A stretch of 64,000 nucleotides of DNA from Levilactobacillus suantsaiihabitans (GCF_004745505.1 NZ_RKLX01000003.1:62001-126000), one strand, 5' to 3'; counted from the stretch's first letter, positions 32,620 through 41,762 are shown. Notes: generated by a model not told the origin, from the sequence alone. Made by a program: numbers and translations.

Positions 32620-33861
32620 GTGGGGACACGGAAAACGGAACAGTGGCGGCGAAATTTAGCGGTCCTCTGGCTGGGGACTTTTATTGCGGGGATGGGCTTC
32701 AGTGAAATCATGCCCTTCATCTCACTTTATGTGGACGACCTGGGGCACTTCACCCGCGGGCAATTGACGATGTACAGTGGGGTGACCTACGCGGCAACGT
32801 TTCTGGTGATTGCGGTGGTCTCCCCGTTGTGGGGCAAGCTCGCGGATCGCAAAGGCCGCAAATTGATGCTGTTGCGCTCCTCGCTGGGGATGGCCGTCGT
32901 CATTGGAATGATGGGCTTTGTCACCAACGTGTGGCAGCTGATTGGCTTGCGGTTCTTGCAGGGCTTTTTTGCGGGCTACATCCCCAACGCCAGCGCCCTG
33001 ATTGCGGCGGAAACGCCCAAGGCCAAGAGTGGCAACGCGCTAGGAATTCTGACCACGGGTTACGTCAGTGGCAACCTGATTGGCCCGGTGTTGGGCGGAA
33101 TCTTGGCCCAGGTCTTTTCGATTCGCTGGACGTTTATTTTGACCGGGATCTTCTTGATCATCGTCTTCTTCCTGAGCGCCACGCTGGTGCACGAGCATTT
33201 CACCCCTGTCAGCAAGGCGGCCCAGGCCCAAGCCGGGTTTTGGCTGAAACAGGTCAAGAATCCTACGCTGATCGTGGTTCTGCTGGTCTCGACTATGTTC
33301 ATTCAGATGGGCAACAATTCCATCACGCCTATCATCAGTCTGTACGTGCGTGAGCTGATGCACCACACCGGGCCAATCACCCTGGTAGCCGGCATCATTG
33401 CGGCGTTGCCCGGGATCTCTACGTTGATGGCGGCACCTAAATTGGGTGAGTACGGCGACCGTCACGGGACCCAGCGCGTGCTGATCTTCGGCTACATTTT
33501 TGCCGTGTTGATGTACTTTCCGCAAGGGTTTGTCACCAGCATTTGGCTGCTGGGGCTTCTGCGGTTCATGATCGGTATTTCGGATGGCGCGCTCTTTCCG
33601 GCCGTGCAAACGATGCTGACCAAGAATGCGCCGCAGTCGCTGACTGGGACCGTCTTTAGTTGGAACCAGTCCTTCCAGGCGTTAGGCAGCATGCTGGGGG
33701 CGATGCTCGGTGGGGTCGTGGCCAACTGGTTTGACTACAGCGGCGTCTTCACCTTCACAGCCATCACCTTGTTATTAAACTTTTTATTATTATGGTGGCT
33801 AGCCCCAGAAATCAGACATTGGCGGGGATCATCCGCCACAAGGAGTAATGCAAATGACTGA
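32620..33861 (+). CDS. MFS multidrug-type efflux transporter
   Basis: 413 residues from GTG 32620 (GAGAGAGG 7 nt upstream); in-frame ATGs at 32599 and 32602 have no site. Twelve predicted helices. The MFS loop 2-3 signature is GKLADRKGRKLMLL, with the matching half-repeat GEYGDRHGTQRVLIFGY in the second half. Motif C-like GLIGPVLGG variants (GNLIGPVLGGILAQ) indicate a proton-driven exporter of the DHA1 group. The stop codon lies inside the 5' end of the relQ gene (8-nt overlap), so efflux and alarmone synthesis are co-translated. Confidence 0.87.
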   Translation: MGTRKTEQWRRNLAVLWLGTFIAGMGFSEIMPFISLYVDDLGHFTRGQLTMYSGVTYAATFLVIAVVSPLWGKLADRKGRKLMLLRSSLGMAVVIGMMGFVTNVWQLIGLRFLQGFFAGYIPNASALIAAETPKAKSGNALGILTTGYVSGNLIGPVLGGILAQVFSIRWTFILTGIFLIIVFFLSATLVHEHFTPVSKAAQAQAGFWLKQVKNPTLIVVLLVSTMFIQMGNNSITPIISLYVRELMHHTGPITLVAGIIAALPGISTLMAAPKLGEYGDRHGTQRVLIFGYIFAVLMYFPQGFVTSIWLLGLLRFMIGISDGALFPAVQTMLTKNAPQSLTGTVFSWNQSFQALGSMLGAMLGGVVANWFDYSGVFTFTAITLLLNFLLLWWLAPEIRHWRGSSATRSNAND

Positions 33862-34516
33862 GCAAAATTTACCCGTGAAATTTCCCAACGATCCCACGTC
33901 CCTCAAGGCGCTGGATAATTTCCGCACGTTGATGTTGAATTACCGCAGTGCCGTGCAGGTCGTTGAGACCAAGATCCATTACCTGGACCAGGAATACCAA
34001 ATTCAACACGGCCACACGCTGGTCGATAGCCTGCAGTCGCGAATCAAGTCGCCTGAAAGTATCTTGGAAAAGGCGCAACGCAAGCACTTGGATTTTAATT
34101 TTGAATCACTGCCCGAACAGATGCACGACATCGCGGGTATCCGCATCATCGTGCGTTTTGAAGACGACATCTTGGCCATGGAACGGCGGCTGGAAAAGCA
34201 GCCGGACATCAAGGTGTTAAAACGTAAGGACTACGTGGCCAAGCCGAAACCCAACGGCTACCGCAGCCTGCATTTGATCTTAGCGGTACCGGTCTACCTG
34301 TCGGCTGGGGTGCAGGCGGTCACGGTCGAGGTCCAGATCCGCACGATTGCGATGAACTTCTGGGCCTCTTTGGAGCATGAATTAAGTTATAAAAAGAACG
34401 TCCGGCACCAAGACGAGCTGCGCCGCGAATTGATTGCCAAGGCCGAACTGGTCCACCAGCTGGATCAGGATATGAACGGCATCAAGAATCAGATTCGCGC
34501 CGAGGAGAATCAGTAG
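33854..34516 (+). CDS. relQ: Small alarmone synthetase, (p)ppGpp synthetase of RelQ type
   Basis: 220-residue stand-alone RelA/SpoT synthetase domain without hydrolase or regulatory domains. It makes (p)ppGpp from ATP and GTP/GDP under envelope or other stress. Key blocks: LTSPESIL-like KSPESILEKAQRK, DIAGIRIIVRFEDDI (Mg ligand region), KPNGYRSLHLILAVPV (the G-Y-R-S-x-H substrate loop), VEVQIRTIAMNFWASLEHEL (catalytic Glu). ATG 33854 gives 8 nt from AAGGAG and overlaps the MFS gene. Length fits RelQ/SAS1 rather than RelP. Confidence 0.9.
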   Translation: MTEQNLPVKFPNDPTSLKALDNFRTLMLNYRSAVQVVETKIHYLDQEYQIQHGHTLVDSLQSRIKSPESILEKAQRKHLDFNFESLPEQMHDIAGIRIIVRFEDDILAMERRLEKQPDIKVLKRKDYVAKPKPNGYRSLHLILAVPVYLSAGVQAVTVEVQIRTIAMNFWASLEHELSYKKNVRHQDELRRELIAKAELVHQLDQDMNGIKNQIRAEENQ

Positions 34517-34607
34517 GGCCGTTCGTAATGAAAGCTTGCAAACAAATTCACAAATAACGCTGACACCCCGCAACCAGTGATACGATAAACACTGGAGGGA
34601 GTGGCGT

Positions 34608-35003
34608 ATGATGTTTAGACAAAAAATGATTACCACGTTGGCCGTCGCGGCGGTCAGCCTAGGCGTGGGCACGTTGATGGCCCAACCGCAACCCGCGGTC
34701 GCCAAGGAGACAAAGACCCAGATTCCGCAGGCCTATCGCGGCCATTGGCGGTTGGCCCACTGTAATTGGGACCTGAAAAAAGGCACGCAACTCACGATTA
34801 CTGCCACCGCGTTCAAGAGTCGCTTTGGCACGTATCAAGGCGACCAGCTGGGCGTGGATGTCGCGGCCCACGCTGTTGGCATTTACCAGGCGGCCAACGG
34901 GATGCAGGTCAGTCCCGAAAACATCCTGCAGCGCACGCATTACAACCATCACGTCGCGTTGAAGTGGACGTACAATACCGGGACGGCATATTACATTAAA
35001 TAA
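34608..35003 (+). CDS. Small secreted protein, member of the family found at 59.8-62.9 kb
   Basis: 131 residues. Signal peptide of about 31 residues (FRQKMITTLAVAAVSLGVGT, cleaved near AVA). The mature part opens IPQAYRGHWRLAHCNWDLKK and continues LTITATAFKSRFGTYQGDQL; the pattern IP/VP-x-x-x-R-G-x-W followed by T-A-x-x-x-x-x-x-G-x-Y recurs in three proteins of the array at 59791-61397. GGAGGGAG lies 6 nt before ATG 34608. A mobile element is inserted exactly at its stop codon (the TAA is part of the 8-bp target duplication), moving its original terminator about 640 bp away. Confidence 0.8.
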   Translation: MMFRQKMITTLAVAAVSLGVGTLMAQPQPAVAKETKTQIPQAYRGHWRLAHCNWDLKKGTQLTITATAFKSRFGTYQGDQLGVDVAAHAVGIYQAANGMQVSPENILQRTHYNHHVALKWTYNTGTAYYIK

Positions 35004-35639
35004 CTGAAGGTTGAAAGACGAGAATCAGCTGAAACTACTGTTATCATGTGCCTCATAGCGTTAAAAATAGTCGTTTTCGGCCTCACAATGCGAACTGTCC
35101 GCCTACCGTTCGCCAAATATGGGTTGGAACGCTGGGGCGGACGGGTCGAGCCAAAAGACGGTCTCGACACCTCGCTTTGAGCCGAAAAACACGTCTCAAA
35201 GACGCCAGTTGCCTAAGCGGCATGAACCGCGCCGCTAAGGCAACTCCCACGGCTGAACCCATATTTGACGAACTCTCGGCTAAGATGGTGCGTGTTAGTA
35301 GCAGTCGTCTTAACCCCAGGTAGTAGCTCATTAATGACTGATCTTTGACTAACACAGTGTTACTGATAATCGCTACCTTGCCGGAGGCAGCCAGGGTGGA
35401 GCCAGCTGTGTCGGCGGTGTTGGCTGAGGTTTTGTCTCAGCCTACAGCGCGGGACGACTTGAGAGACTGGCGGTTTTTGCCAGGCTCTCAAGCGAGGCGG
35501 AAGACCGCCCCTCAGGCTGGAGCCGTTCCCCAGAGCAGGCGGAACCCTGGCTGACGCAGGCGTCTGATTTCACCAATCTTAGGTGTCGGAACACTTTCGT
35601 TACGGTAATCAGCGCGTTAATTTCACTTTCAACCTTCAG
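35004..35639 (+). mobile_element. Intact MITE-like element with modules A and B, 8-bp target duplication
   Basis: 636 bp bounded by perfect 14-bp inverted repeats: CTGAAGGTTGAAAG (35004-35017) and CTTTCAACCTTCAG (35626-35639). TTAAATAA occurs on both sides (34996-35003, 35640-35647), an 8-bp target duplication. Module A spans about 35095-35290: P1 GTTCGCCAAATATGGG with CCCATATTTGACGAAC; P2 GTCGAG/CTCGAC; P3 CTTTGAG/CTCAAAG; P4 AGTTGCCTAAGCGGC/GCCGCTAAGGCAACT. Module B spans about 35383-35575: outer CAGCCAGGGT/ACCCTGGCTG, then GGCTGAG/CTCAGCC and CTTGAGAGACTGGC/GCCAGGCTCTCAAG. It contains no transposase; small reading frames inside are not supported as genes. Confidence 0.85.
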
Positions 35640-35655
35640 TTAAATAAGTTAGACA

Positions 35656-35700
35656 AAAGGAGCGTCGTAAAGCCAGTGGGGTTTTACGGCGCTTTTTTTA
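35656..35700 (+). terminator. Terminator displaced from the secreted-protein gene by the insertion
   Basis: AGCGTCGTAAA (35661) pairs with TTTTACGGCGCT (ending 35693), followed by TTTTTTT. Without the element it would lie about 10 bp after the stop at 35003. Confidence 0.75.
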
Positions 35701-35760
35701 GAGCCGGCCAATGTTAACGGTAAGGCGGCCAGTCCCCGCCACGACGAGTTTTGGCCAAAT

Positions 35761-35789
35761 AAAAAAGCCTCAGCGTTAGCCAAGGCTCG
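35761..35789 (-). terminator. Terminator of the DUF2929 gene
   Basis: Minus strand AGCCT/AGGCT stem followed by TTTTTT. Confidence 0.65.
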
Positions 35790-35813
35790 GTTATCGATCA
35801 TGCTCAACGTGAA

Positions 35814-36014
35814 TTATTTTTCACTGGAAGCTTGGTCGTCACGGCTAAGTAGCGTGATCCCGTTGACCGCGATCACAGCGACAACTGCCATCGAGACCCC
35901 AATTTTCAAGGGTTCCCAAGTCATTTGTTCCAACGTACCACCGATGTAACCCATAACTTCGCCGAAGATAACGGACCAAAAGATCACGACTAAATTAGAT
36001 TCAAGCCACTTCAC
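35814..36014 (-). CDS. DUF2929 family small membrane protein
   Basis: 66 residues from the GTG at 36014, placed 6 nt after TGAGGTG; the in-frame GTG at 36023 overlaps that ribosome site. Two hydrophobic helices (VKWLESNLVVIFWSVIFGEV and IGVSMAVVAVIAVNGITLL) with a short polar tail. The sequence fits the DUF2929 family found across lactobacilli and bacilli, whose function is not established. It is monocistronic and divergent from the antiporter gene. Confidence 0.8.
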   Translation of the reverse strand: MKWLESNLVVIFWSVIFGEVMGYIGGTLEQMTWEPLKIGVSMAVVAVIAVNGITLLSRDDQASSEK

Positions 36015-36258
36015 ACGTGTCACCTCACAATCGTTATTAGTTTACCACGATTCATGACTGAGCGGGTAATTAAGTTTTAGCTGGCGTTGAAATTTCTGCG
36101 GCAAATGCGTCTGAGTTGCGGGGGGACGGGAATTCAAGTATACTGTGAATAACTGAAAAAATAGATGGTTGAAGCGGCTGCTTTCAAGAACGATGTCTTC
36201 CTTGGGTTGGGAGGACCGTTTTGGCGGGCGCTTTTTTCGTGCAAAAGGGAGGCAACTT

Positions 36259-37455
36259 GTGGAATTACTAAAAGATTTAACGTTGATTTTATTGGCCACC
36301 ACGATCGTTGGTCACTACTGTACCCGCATCGGGATTCCTGCGGTGATTGGGCAACTGTTAGTGGGGGTTCTGGTGGGCCCGGCACTGTTGGGGTGGGTCA
36401 CGCTGACGCACTCGCTAGAGAGCTTTGCGGAAATTGGCGTCATTATTTTGATGTTTATCGCTGGGCTGGAAAGTGACCTGCAATTATTGAAACGCTACCT
36501 GAAACCCAGCGTGTTGGTCGCCTTGATGGGGGTCTTGATCCCCGTGATTGGGACCTACGCCGTGGGGCTGTTTTACCACCTGGGCACCACGGAAAGTTTG
36601 TTCATTAGCGTTATTTTCGCCGCCACGTCCGTGTCCATTTCCGTCGAAGTCTTGAAGGAAATGAACGCGCTGAACAGCCAAGAGGGAACGACCATCTTGG
36701 GCGCCGCCGTGGTCGACGACGTGTTGGCCGTGGTCATCTTGAGCGTACTGGTCAGCACGACCGGAACGGCGGTGGGCGACAGTGCCGCGCAGTCGTCCAG
36801 CCTACTGTTGACGACGATTGAACAGGTCATTTACTTTGCCGCAATTTACTTCGTGGTCCGTTGGCTGGCGCCGTACATGGCTAAGATTGGCGAACGTCTA
36901 CTGATTCCGATGGGGCCGACTTTGATGGCCATCATCCTGTGTTTTGGCATGGCCTACGTGGCCGAATTGGTGGGCTTGAGCGACGTGGTCGGTGCCTTCT
37001 TTGCCGGCATCGCGATTTCGCAAACGACTGCTCGTTCGACCGTCGACCGGCACATTGAACCGGTGGGCTACGCGCTGTTTATTCCGGTCTTCTTCGTCAG
37101 CATCGGTCTGAACATGGACTTCAACGGCTTGGGCAAGCAGCTGGGCTTCATCGTCGTCTTGACGATTGTGGCCGTCTTGACCAAGTTGGTCGGCGCCGGC
37201 AGTGGGGCCAAACTGGCGGGCTTTAGCTGGGGCAGTTCCACCGCCGTGGGTGCGGGGATGGTCTCCCGGGGTGAAATGGCTTTGATCATCGCCCAGATTG
37301 GGTATCAGGCCAAGTTGATGTCACCGGTGCGCTACTCCGCCATCGTGGCTGCCATCATCGTGGCCACCTTGTTGGCACCGTTCCTGTTGCGCTGGACCAT
37401 GGACCGTGTGCACCGGCACGACCGCGACCGCTCGAAAGTTCGCCCAGCAGAGTAA
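36259..37455 (+). CDS. CPA2-family Na+(K+)/H+ antiporter (NapA/KefB-like)
   Basis: 398 residues from GTG 36259, 6 nt after GGGAGG; an upstream in-frame extension to 36169 lacks a ribosome site. About 12 helices. The family landmarks are GIPAVIGQLLVGVLVGPALLG-like helix 2, FIAGLESDL, the core GAAVVDDVLAVVILSVL with the paired aspartates that bind the cation, and FFVSIGLNMDF. There is no C-terminal TrkA-N domain, so it is closer to NapA than to Kef channels. It would export Na+ or K+ in exchange for protons for pH and salt homeostasis. Confidence 0.9.
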   Translation: MELLKDLTLILLATTIVGHYCTRIGIPAVIGQLLVGVLVGPALLGWVTLTHSLESFAEIGVIILMFIAGLESDLQLLKRYLKPSVLVALMGVLIPVIGTYAVGLFYHLGTTESLFISVIFAATSVSISVEVLKEMNALNSQEGTTILGAAVVDDVLAVVILSVLVSTTGTAVGDSAAQSSSLLLTTIEQVIYFAAIYFVVRWLAPYMAKIGERLLIPMGPTLMAIILCFGMAYVAELVGLSDVVGAFFAGIAISQTTARSTVDRHIEPVGYALFIPVFFVSIGLNMDFNGLGKQLGFIVVLTIVAVLTKLVGAGSGAKLAGFSWGSSTAVGAGMVSRGEMALIIAQIGYQAKLMSPVRYSAIVAAIIVATLLAPFLLRWTMDRVHRHDRDRSKVRPAE

Positions 37456-37503
37456 CGGGCAATGCGCAACGCGTTGGCCGTATGACTCACGGGTCCGTGG
37501 TTG

Positions 37504-37551
37504 TGCCGTTAGCCGAACATCTTGTCACGTGAAGACTTTTGGCTAACGGCG
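37504..37551 (+). other. Inverted repeat of unknown role downstream of the antiporter
   Basis: GCCGTTAGCC pairs with GGCTAACGGC around a 29-nt loop. No T run follows, so it is not an obvious terminator. Confidence 0.35.
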
Positions 37552-37586
37552 CTACCAAGCCGTGAAGAGATATTTCATTTTAAAAT

Positions 37587-37628
37587 GTAAACAAACGACA
37601 TCGGCCAGCGCTGATGTCGTTTGTTTGA
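37587..37628 (+). terminator. Terminator after the antiporter gene
   Basis: AAACAAACGACATCGGCC pairs with the mirror arm ending TGTCGTTTGTTT at 37626. Confidence 0.65.
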
Positions 37629-37722
37629 GTTCAGCGGGTTGCTAAAATTGCCTACCAACAGGGGGTAAAAGTGTGCTACACTGCAATTGTAAATGCTTTC
37701 ACTACAGATAGGAGTGCCCGTC

Positions 37723-38334
37723 ATGTTGCAGACCGTTTTGACCGCCATTATGCTCTACGTTGCGACCGCCGTTGATTTACTGGTGATCCTGTTGATTTAC
37801 TTCGCCCGGGTGACCGACAAGCGACAGGTGCGTGACATTTATTTGGGGCAGTATTTGGGCTCGGTCACGCTGATCGTGGTGAGTCTGTTCTTTGCCTTCG
37901 TCCTGCATTACGTGCCGGAAAAATGGCTGCTGGGACTCCTCGGACTGATTCCGATTTACTTCGGGATCCGGGTCTGGTTCGTGGCGGACACCGGCGAGGA
38001 GCGAGCGGAGTCGCGATTGAAAAATAAGGGCCTGAGCCAATTGACGGCCACCGTGGCCATCGTGACGATTGGCAGCTGTGGGGCGGACAACCTCGGCCTG
38101 TTCGTCCCGTACTTCGTGACGCTGGACCGCAGTCAGCTGGCGGCCACCCTGATCACCTTTCTGGTCATGATTTACCTGCTGGTCTTCACGGCACAAAAAA
38201 TCTCGGGTCTGCCCCACATCGGCGCGTTCATCGAGCGCTACAACCGCTGGGTGATTTCGGCCATCTACCTGGGGCTAGGGGCCTTCATCATCGTGGACAA
38301 CGGCACGATTCCCCAATTATTGAAATTCTTGTAA
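37723..38334 (+). CDS. cadD: CadD-family cadmium resistance/cation transporter
   Basis: 203 residues from ATG 37723 (AGGAG 8 nt upstream). Five to six helices with the CadD layout: ATAVDLLVILLIYF at the start, RDIYLGQYLGSVTLI, GLIPIYFGIRVWF, the central TIGSCGADNLGLFVPYFVTL and a C-terminal FIIVDNGTI. Staphylococcal CadD gives low-level cadmium resistance; chromosomal homologues in lactobacilli are uncharacterised. No CadC/CadX regulator gene is adjacent. A strong terminator follows. Confidence 0.85.
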   Translation: MLQTVLTAIMLYVATAVDLLVILLIYFARVTDKRQVRDIYLGQYLGSVTLIVVSLFFAFVLHYVPEKWLLGLLGLIPIYFGIRVWFVADTGEERAESRLKNKGLSQLTATVAIVTIGSCGADNLGLFVPYFVTLDRSQLAATLITFLVMIYLLVFTAQKISGLPHIGAFIERYNRWVISAIYLGLGAFIIVDNGTIPQLLKFL

Positions 38335-38338
38335 AACA

Positions 38339-38387
38339 AAAGCCACTACCTAGTGCCAATGCATGGCGCTGGGTAGTGGCTTATTTT
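38339..38387 (+). terminator. Terminator of cadD
   Basis: AAGCCACTACC (38340-38350) pairs with GGTAGTGGCTT (38372-38382), then ATTTTTA. Confidence 0.75.
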
Positions 38388-38400
38388 TACATGGATTAAA

Positions 38401-38885
38401 CCAATGCCTACGGCTGCCAGGGGTTCCGCCTGCTATGGGGGACGCCTCCAGCCTGAGGAGCGGTCTTCCGGCTCGCTTGGAAGCCTGGCACAAAACCGCC
38501 AGGCTTCCAAGTCGCCCCACGCTGTAGGCTGAGACAAAACCTCAGCCAACACCGTCGACACAGCTGGCTCCGCCCCTGGCCTCCTCCGGCGATGATAGTC
38601 GTGATCGGACCCATACGACTGTTGCCAGCTAACCCGGTGGTCGGCAGCCAATGACCGCTAACGTAGCCGAGAGCTCGCCCAATATGAGTTCAGCCGTGGG
38701 AGTTCCCTTGGCGGCATGGTTCTGGCCACCTAGGGAACTGGCGTCTTTGAGACGTGGGCTGCGGCTCAAAGCGAGACCGAGACCGTACTGTGGCTCGGTC
38801 GGTCCGCCCACCGCGTTCCAACCTCATATTGGGCGAGCGGTAGGCGGCCAGCACGAACCATGTCATGGCAGCCGCAGGCACTGGT
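38401..38885 (-). repeat. A/B element, reversed copy lacking the usual ends
   Basis: Module B (about 38403-38600): CTTGGAAGCCTGGC/GCCAGGCTTCCAAG, GGCTGAG/CTCAGCC. Module A (about 38660-38855): P1 perfect, GCTCGCCCAATATGAG (38673-38688) with CTCATATTGGGCGAGC (38823-38838); P2 GACCGAG/CTCGGTC. The outer limits are an imperfect inverted repeat (ACCAATGCCTACGGCTGCCA with the complement of TGGCAGCCGCAGGCACTGGT) instead of the CTGAAGG ends. Confidence 0.75.
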
Positions 38886-38894
38886 CTATGCTAT

Positions 38895-41606
38895 TTAAAA
38901 TTTCGCATGCCGGTCACCCTCATGGTGCTTGAGCGGCCGGTGCCATTCTGCGGCGAACCACAGGAAGACGAAGAGTCCCAGGCTGATGGCACTGATGATG
39001 GCGCCCAACTTGAGCCCTGGCGTCGTGTAGGTCAGCGTGACGTGGTTCTTGCCGACGTGCAGCGGCACGCCGATCATGCCCTTGTAGTTTTGCCGTACGG
39101 GAATCAGCGACTGGGCGTGCATGGCCGATTGAATCTTGACCGGCCGACCGTTGACCTTGGCCGTCCACCCCGGTGTGTCCGGAATGGCCAGGTACAGCAG
39201 CGACCGTTGCGGCGTCCCCGTGACGTCGCCGGACAGCCAGGTGACGCCACTCTTGGCGCGTAGCTTGAAGCGTTGTTGCTTCAGGCTGGTGACCAATTTT
39301 TCGTAGCGCTGCTGGTTGAGCGTGGCAAATTGGTTGCCGTATCCCTGCAGCGGTCCCTGGGTGACGTAGCTAATTTTCAAGACTTCGCCGCGCGTGTGGT
39401 GACCGAGGCTGATCAGGTAGCGGTAGCCGTCGGCGTTGATCGCCGGTTTCATGGACTTGCCGTTGACCTTTAGGCTGGAGTAAACGATGGAATTGGTTGG
39501 CGAATAGCCGTGCAGCAACCCCGTCGCGGTGACGCGCACCGTAAAGGTTTGGATGAAACGCTGACCAGGCAGTTCCGTGGTGCGGGAAACGCGTTTGAGG
39601 TCACTGACGGCGGCCCGATGCGTTTTCACTCGCAAGACTTTCACGGGGGACAGAGTATTGGGTTGGGCCCCGAGTGCCCGTAACACCCGCTCCTGGTTGA
39701 CCATGGCGCTTTGGTCGTCAAGTTGCAGGTGAGCCAATTCGGCGGGAACGGCAAAGCCAATGCCGGCGTAAGCGTTCAGCCGGTTGACCGTCGTGCCGTG
39801 CAGGCGGTATTTGACGCCCATCAAGGTGTCCGTCAAATGCGTGTACCCCTGAGGGCTGATCCGGCGCACGTTGGGGCTGAAGTAGCCGAGGTCGTGTTGG
39901 AAGACCCGGGCCTGTTCGACCAGCGTGGAACTGTAGGAGCTGATACCCGGATACCGGTACATCAGCGGATCATTGTAGTGGTTGTAGGCACCGTCGTAGG
40001 CCTTGCCGATTTCATCGTGGGTAAAGTCGATGCGGTGCAGATTTGGTTTGGCCTTGGCCGCCGAGACCTTGGCCAACGTTTGCGAATCCTGGCGGAAGTA
40101 CTTTTCAAATTTGGGTTGCGAGCCAAATTCCATGCCTTGCGTCGCCCACAAAAAGTTGCCGCCCAGCTCCAGGCATAGCAGTGTGCCCAGCAAGCCAATG
40201 CGCACGGGCCGCCATTCGCTGATGAACAACAACATCGTGTTGACCAACAGCAGTCCCAGTGCCGGCCACACCAGGTGAAAGGCCGGCTGGCTCAGGACGT
40301 ACAGGTCGTGGTTGTAGTTGGGCAGCAGGTGATCCCAGACGACCGGGATGACTTGCGCACTCAAGAAGCCGATGACCAGCAGGCCGGCGCCCCAGACCAA
40401 CGCGAGGACCTTTTGCGGGTCGTTCATCGATTGGGCGGGGTGCGTTTGCCAGGCGCGGTAGGCCGTGACCAGGGCTAGGAACGTGAAGAAGTAGACGTTG
40501 CGGTACGGAAAGCCAGCCGGTTGCTGGAACATGTGCCAGGCGGTATTTAAAATCGTGACGAACAGGCCCAATCCCATGACGATCAGTAGCCACATGGTGC
40601 GGTTCTTCTCGACGGCTTTGACCTGCGGCGACACGAAGAACACGATGAGTAGCAGAAACATCAGCATGCCCATGAACAGCGACGGCGCGTGGTACAGGTG
40701 AGACAGGTAGCTACTGGTCCCCGGCGCAAATTGGGCCAAAACTTCGGGGCCAAACATCGGCGTGGGCAGGTAGTTGTTTAAGAAGAAATTGCTCTTGCCC
40801 GTCAGCAGCATCCCCTGCGCCGTCGGAATCAAGACGACCATCGACATGCCCCCGGCTAGCAGCGAGCCGACCGTAAATTGGCGAATCGCCGGCCAGTGCA
40901 TGTGCCAGACGTTCTTGAATGGCGTGGGTGTCGGTTGATGTTCAATGATCAAATAGATGAAGTACATGACGGAAAACAGGCAGGTCATATAACCCATATA
41001 ATAATTACAAATAATCGTGGCGGTCAGACTGATAGTGTACAGGCCGTAGTGGTGCAGGCTGACGATGCGGTGCAACCCCAATGCCACCAGCGGCAGCCAG
41101 ATCAGCGAATCCAGCCACATCATGTCATAAAAGTACATGCTGACAAAGCCACACAGGCTAAAGGCCGTCGTGAACAGCAGCATGGACCAGCCGCTGCGCA
41201 AGAAGGTGTGCCGAATGAAGAAGGCCATGGTCAGCCCAATCGTACTGATTTTAAGGATGATGATCCAGGTGACCGCAATCGGCAGCTTGGTCGCCGAAAA
41301 GGCAAAGACCAACAGGTTAAACGGGCTGATGATGTAGTAGGTCAGCAGGGGGATGATCCCGCTACCGGACCCCAGTGAAAATGAAAATAAATGAAACTGA
41401 CCGTGTAACAATGTCGCCCGTAAATTTTCCAAAATGGGCACGTACTGCGTCCCCATATCGCTCAATAATAGGTTCCGTGGGCCAAAAGGTGTCACCTTAA
41501 GTCGCCAAAAGATTAGACACAGAATGACGAATGGAATCAAGAATGCTCCCCCATACACCCACCGGCTAACGCGTAGCGCCGCTAGGGTGTGCCGTTGTTG
41601 CTTCAT
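38895..41606 (-). CDS. yfhO: YfhO-family polytopic membrane glycosyltransferase-like protein
   Basis: 903 residues from ATG 41606 (GGAGGGG 7 nt upstream); a longer in-frame start lacks a site. About 12-13 helices in the first two thirds with large loops, then an extracellular domain (about residues 480-870) and one last helix. This is the GT-C-like YfhO family; in Bacillus and Listeria such proteins transfer sugars from undecaprenyl-phosphate to lipoteichoic or wall teichoic acid. Motifs DMGTQYVP, FSFSLGSGSGIIPLLTYY and FPYRNVYFFTFLA match. The cytoplasmic partner (CsbB/GtrB-like) is not in the window. The gene abuts an A/B element at its 3' end without a clear terminator. Confidence 0.88.
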   Translation of the reverse strand: MKQQRHTLAALRVSRWVYGGAFLIPFVILCLIFWRLKVTPFGPRNLLLSDMGTQYVPILENLRATLLHGQFHLFSFSLGSGSGIIPLLTYYIISPFNLLVFAFSATKLPIAVTWIIILKISTIGLTMAFFIRHTFLRSGWSMLLFTTAFSLCGFVSMYFYDMMWLDSLIWLPLVALGLHRIVSLHHYGLYTISLTATIICNYYMGYMTCLFSVMYFIYLIIEHQPTPTPFKNVWHMHWPAIRQFTVGSLLAGGMSMVVLIPTAQGMLLTGKSNFFLNNYLPTPMFGPEVLAQFAPGTSSYLSHLYHAPSLFMGMLMFLLLIVFFVSPQVKAVEKNRTMWLLIVMGLGLFVTILNTAWHMFQQPAGFPYRNVYFFTFLALVTAYRAWQTHPAQSMNDPQKVLALVWGAGLLVIGFLSAQVIPVVWDHLLPNYNHDLYVLSQPAFHLVWPALGLLLVNTMLLFISEWRPVRIGLLGTLLCLELGGNFLWATQGMEFGSQPKFEKYFRQDSQTLAKVSAAKAKPNLHRIDFTHDEIGKAYDGAYNHYNDPLMYRYPGISSYSSTLVEQARVFQHDLGYFSPNVRRISPQGYTHLTDTLMGVKYRLHGTTVNRLNAYAGIGFAVPAELAHLQLDDQSAMVNQERVLRALGAQPNTLSPVKVLRVKTHRAAVSDLKRVSRTTELPGQRFIQTFTVRVTATGLLHGYSPTNSIVYSSLKVNGKSMKPAINADGYRYLISLGHHTRGEVLKISYVTQGPLQGYGNQFATLNQQRYEKLVTSLKQQRFKLRAKSGVTWLSGDVTGTPQRSLLYLAIPDTPGWTAKVNGRPVKIQSAMHAQSLIPVRQNYKGMIGVPLHVGKNHVTLTYTTPGLKLGAIISAISLGLFVFLWFAAEWHRPLKHHEGDRHAKF

Positions 41607-41762
41607 GAATACCCCTCCGTTTAATGAATCGTGCATAAATCGTAGTGTGTGTTGCTGGGGTGGCCTAACCGACTGCCGCAGCTAAATCAGTGCCGGGTGG
41701 ATCAGCTGGCGCCCCTCATCGTTAATAGGGACAACGAACGCGCAACAAACGTCTGTCCTTAT

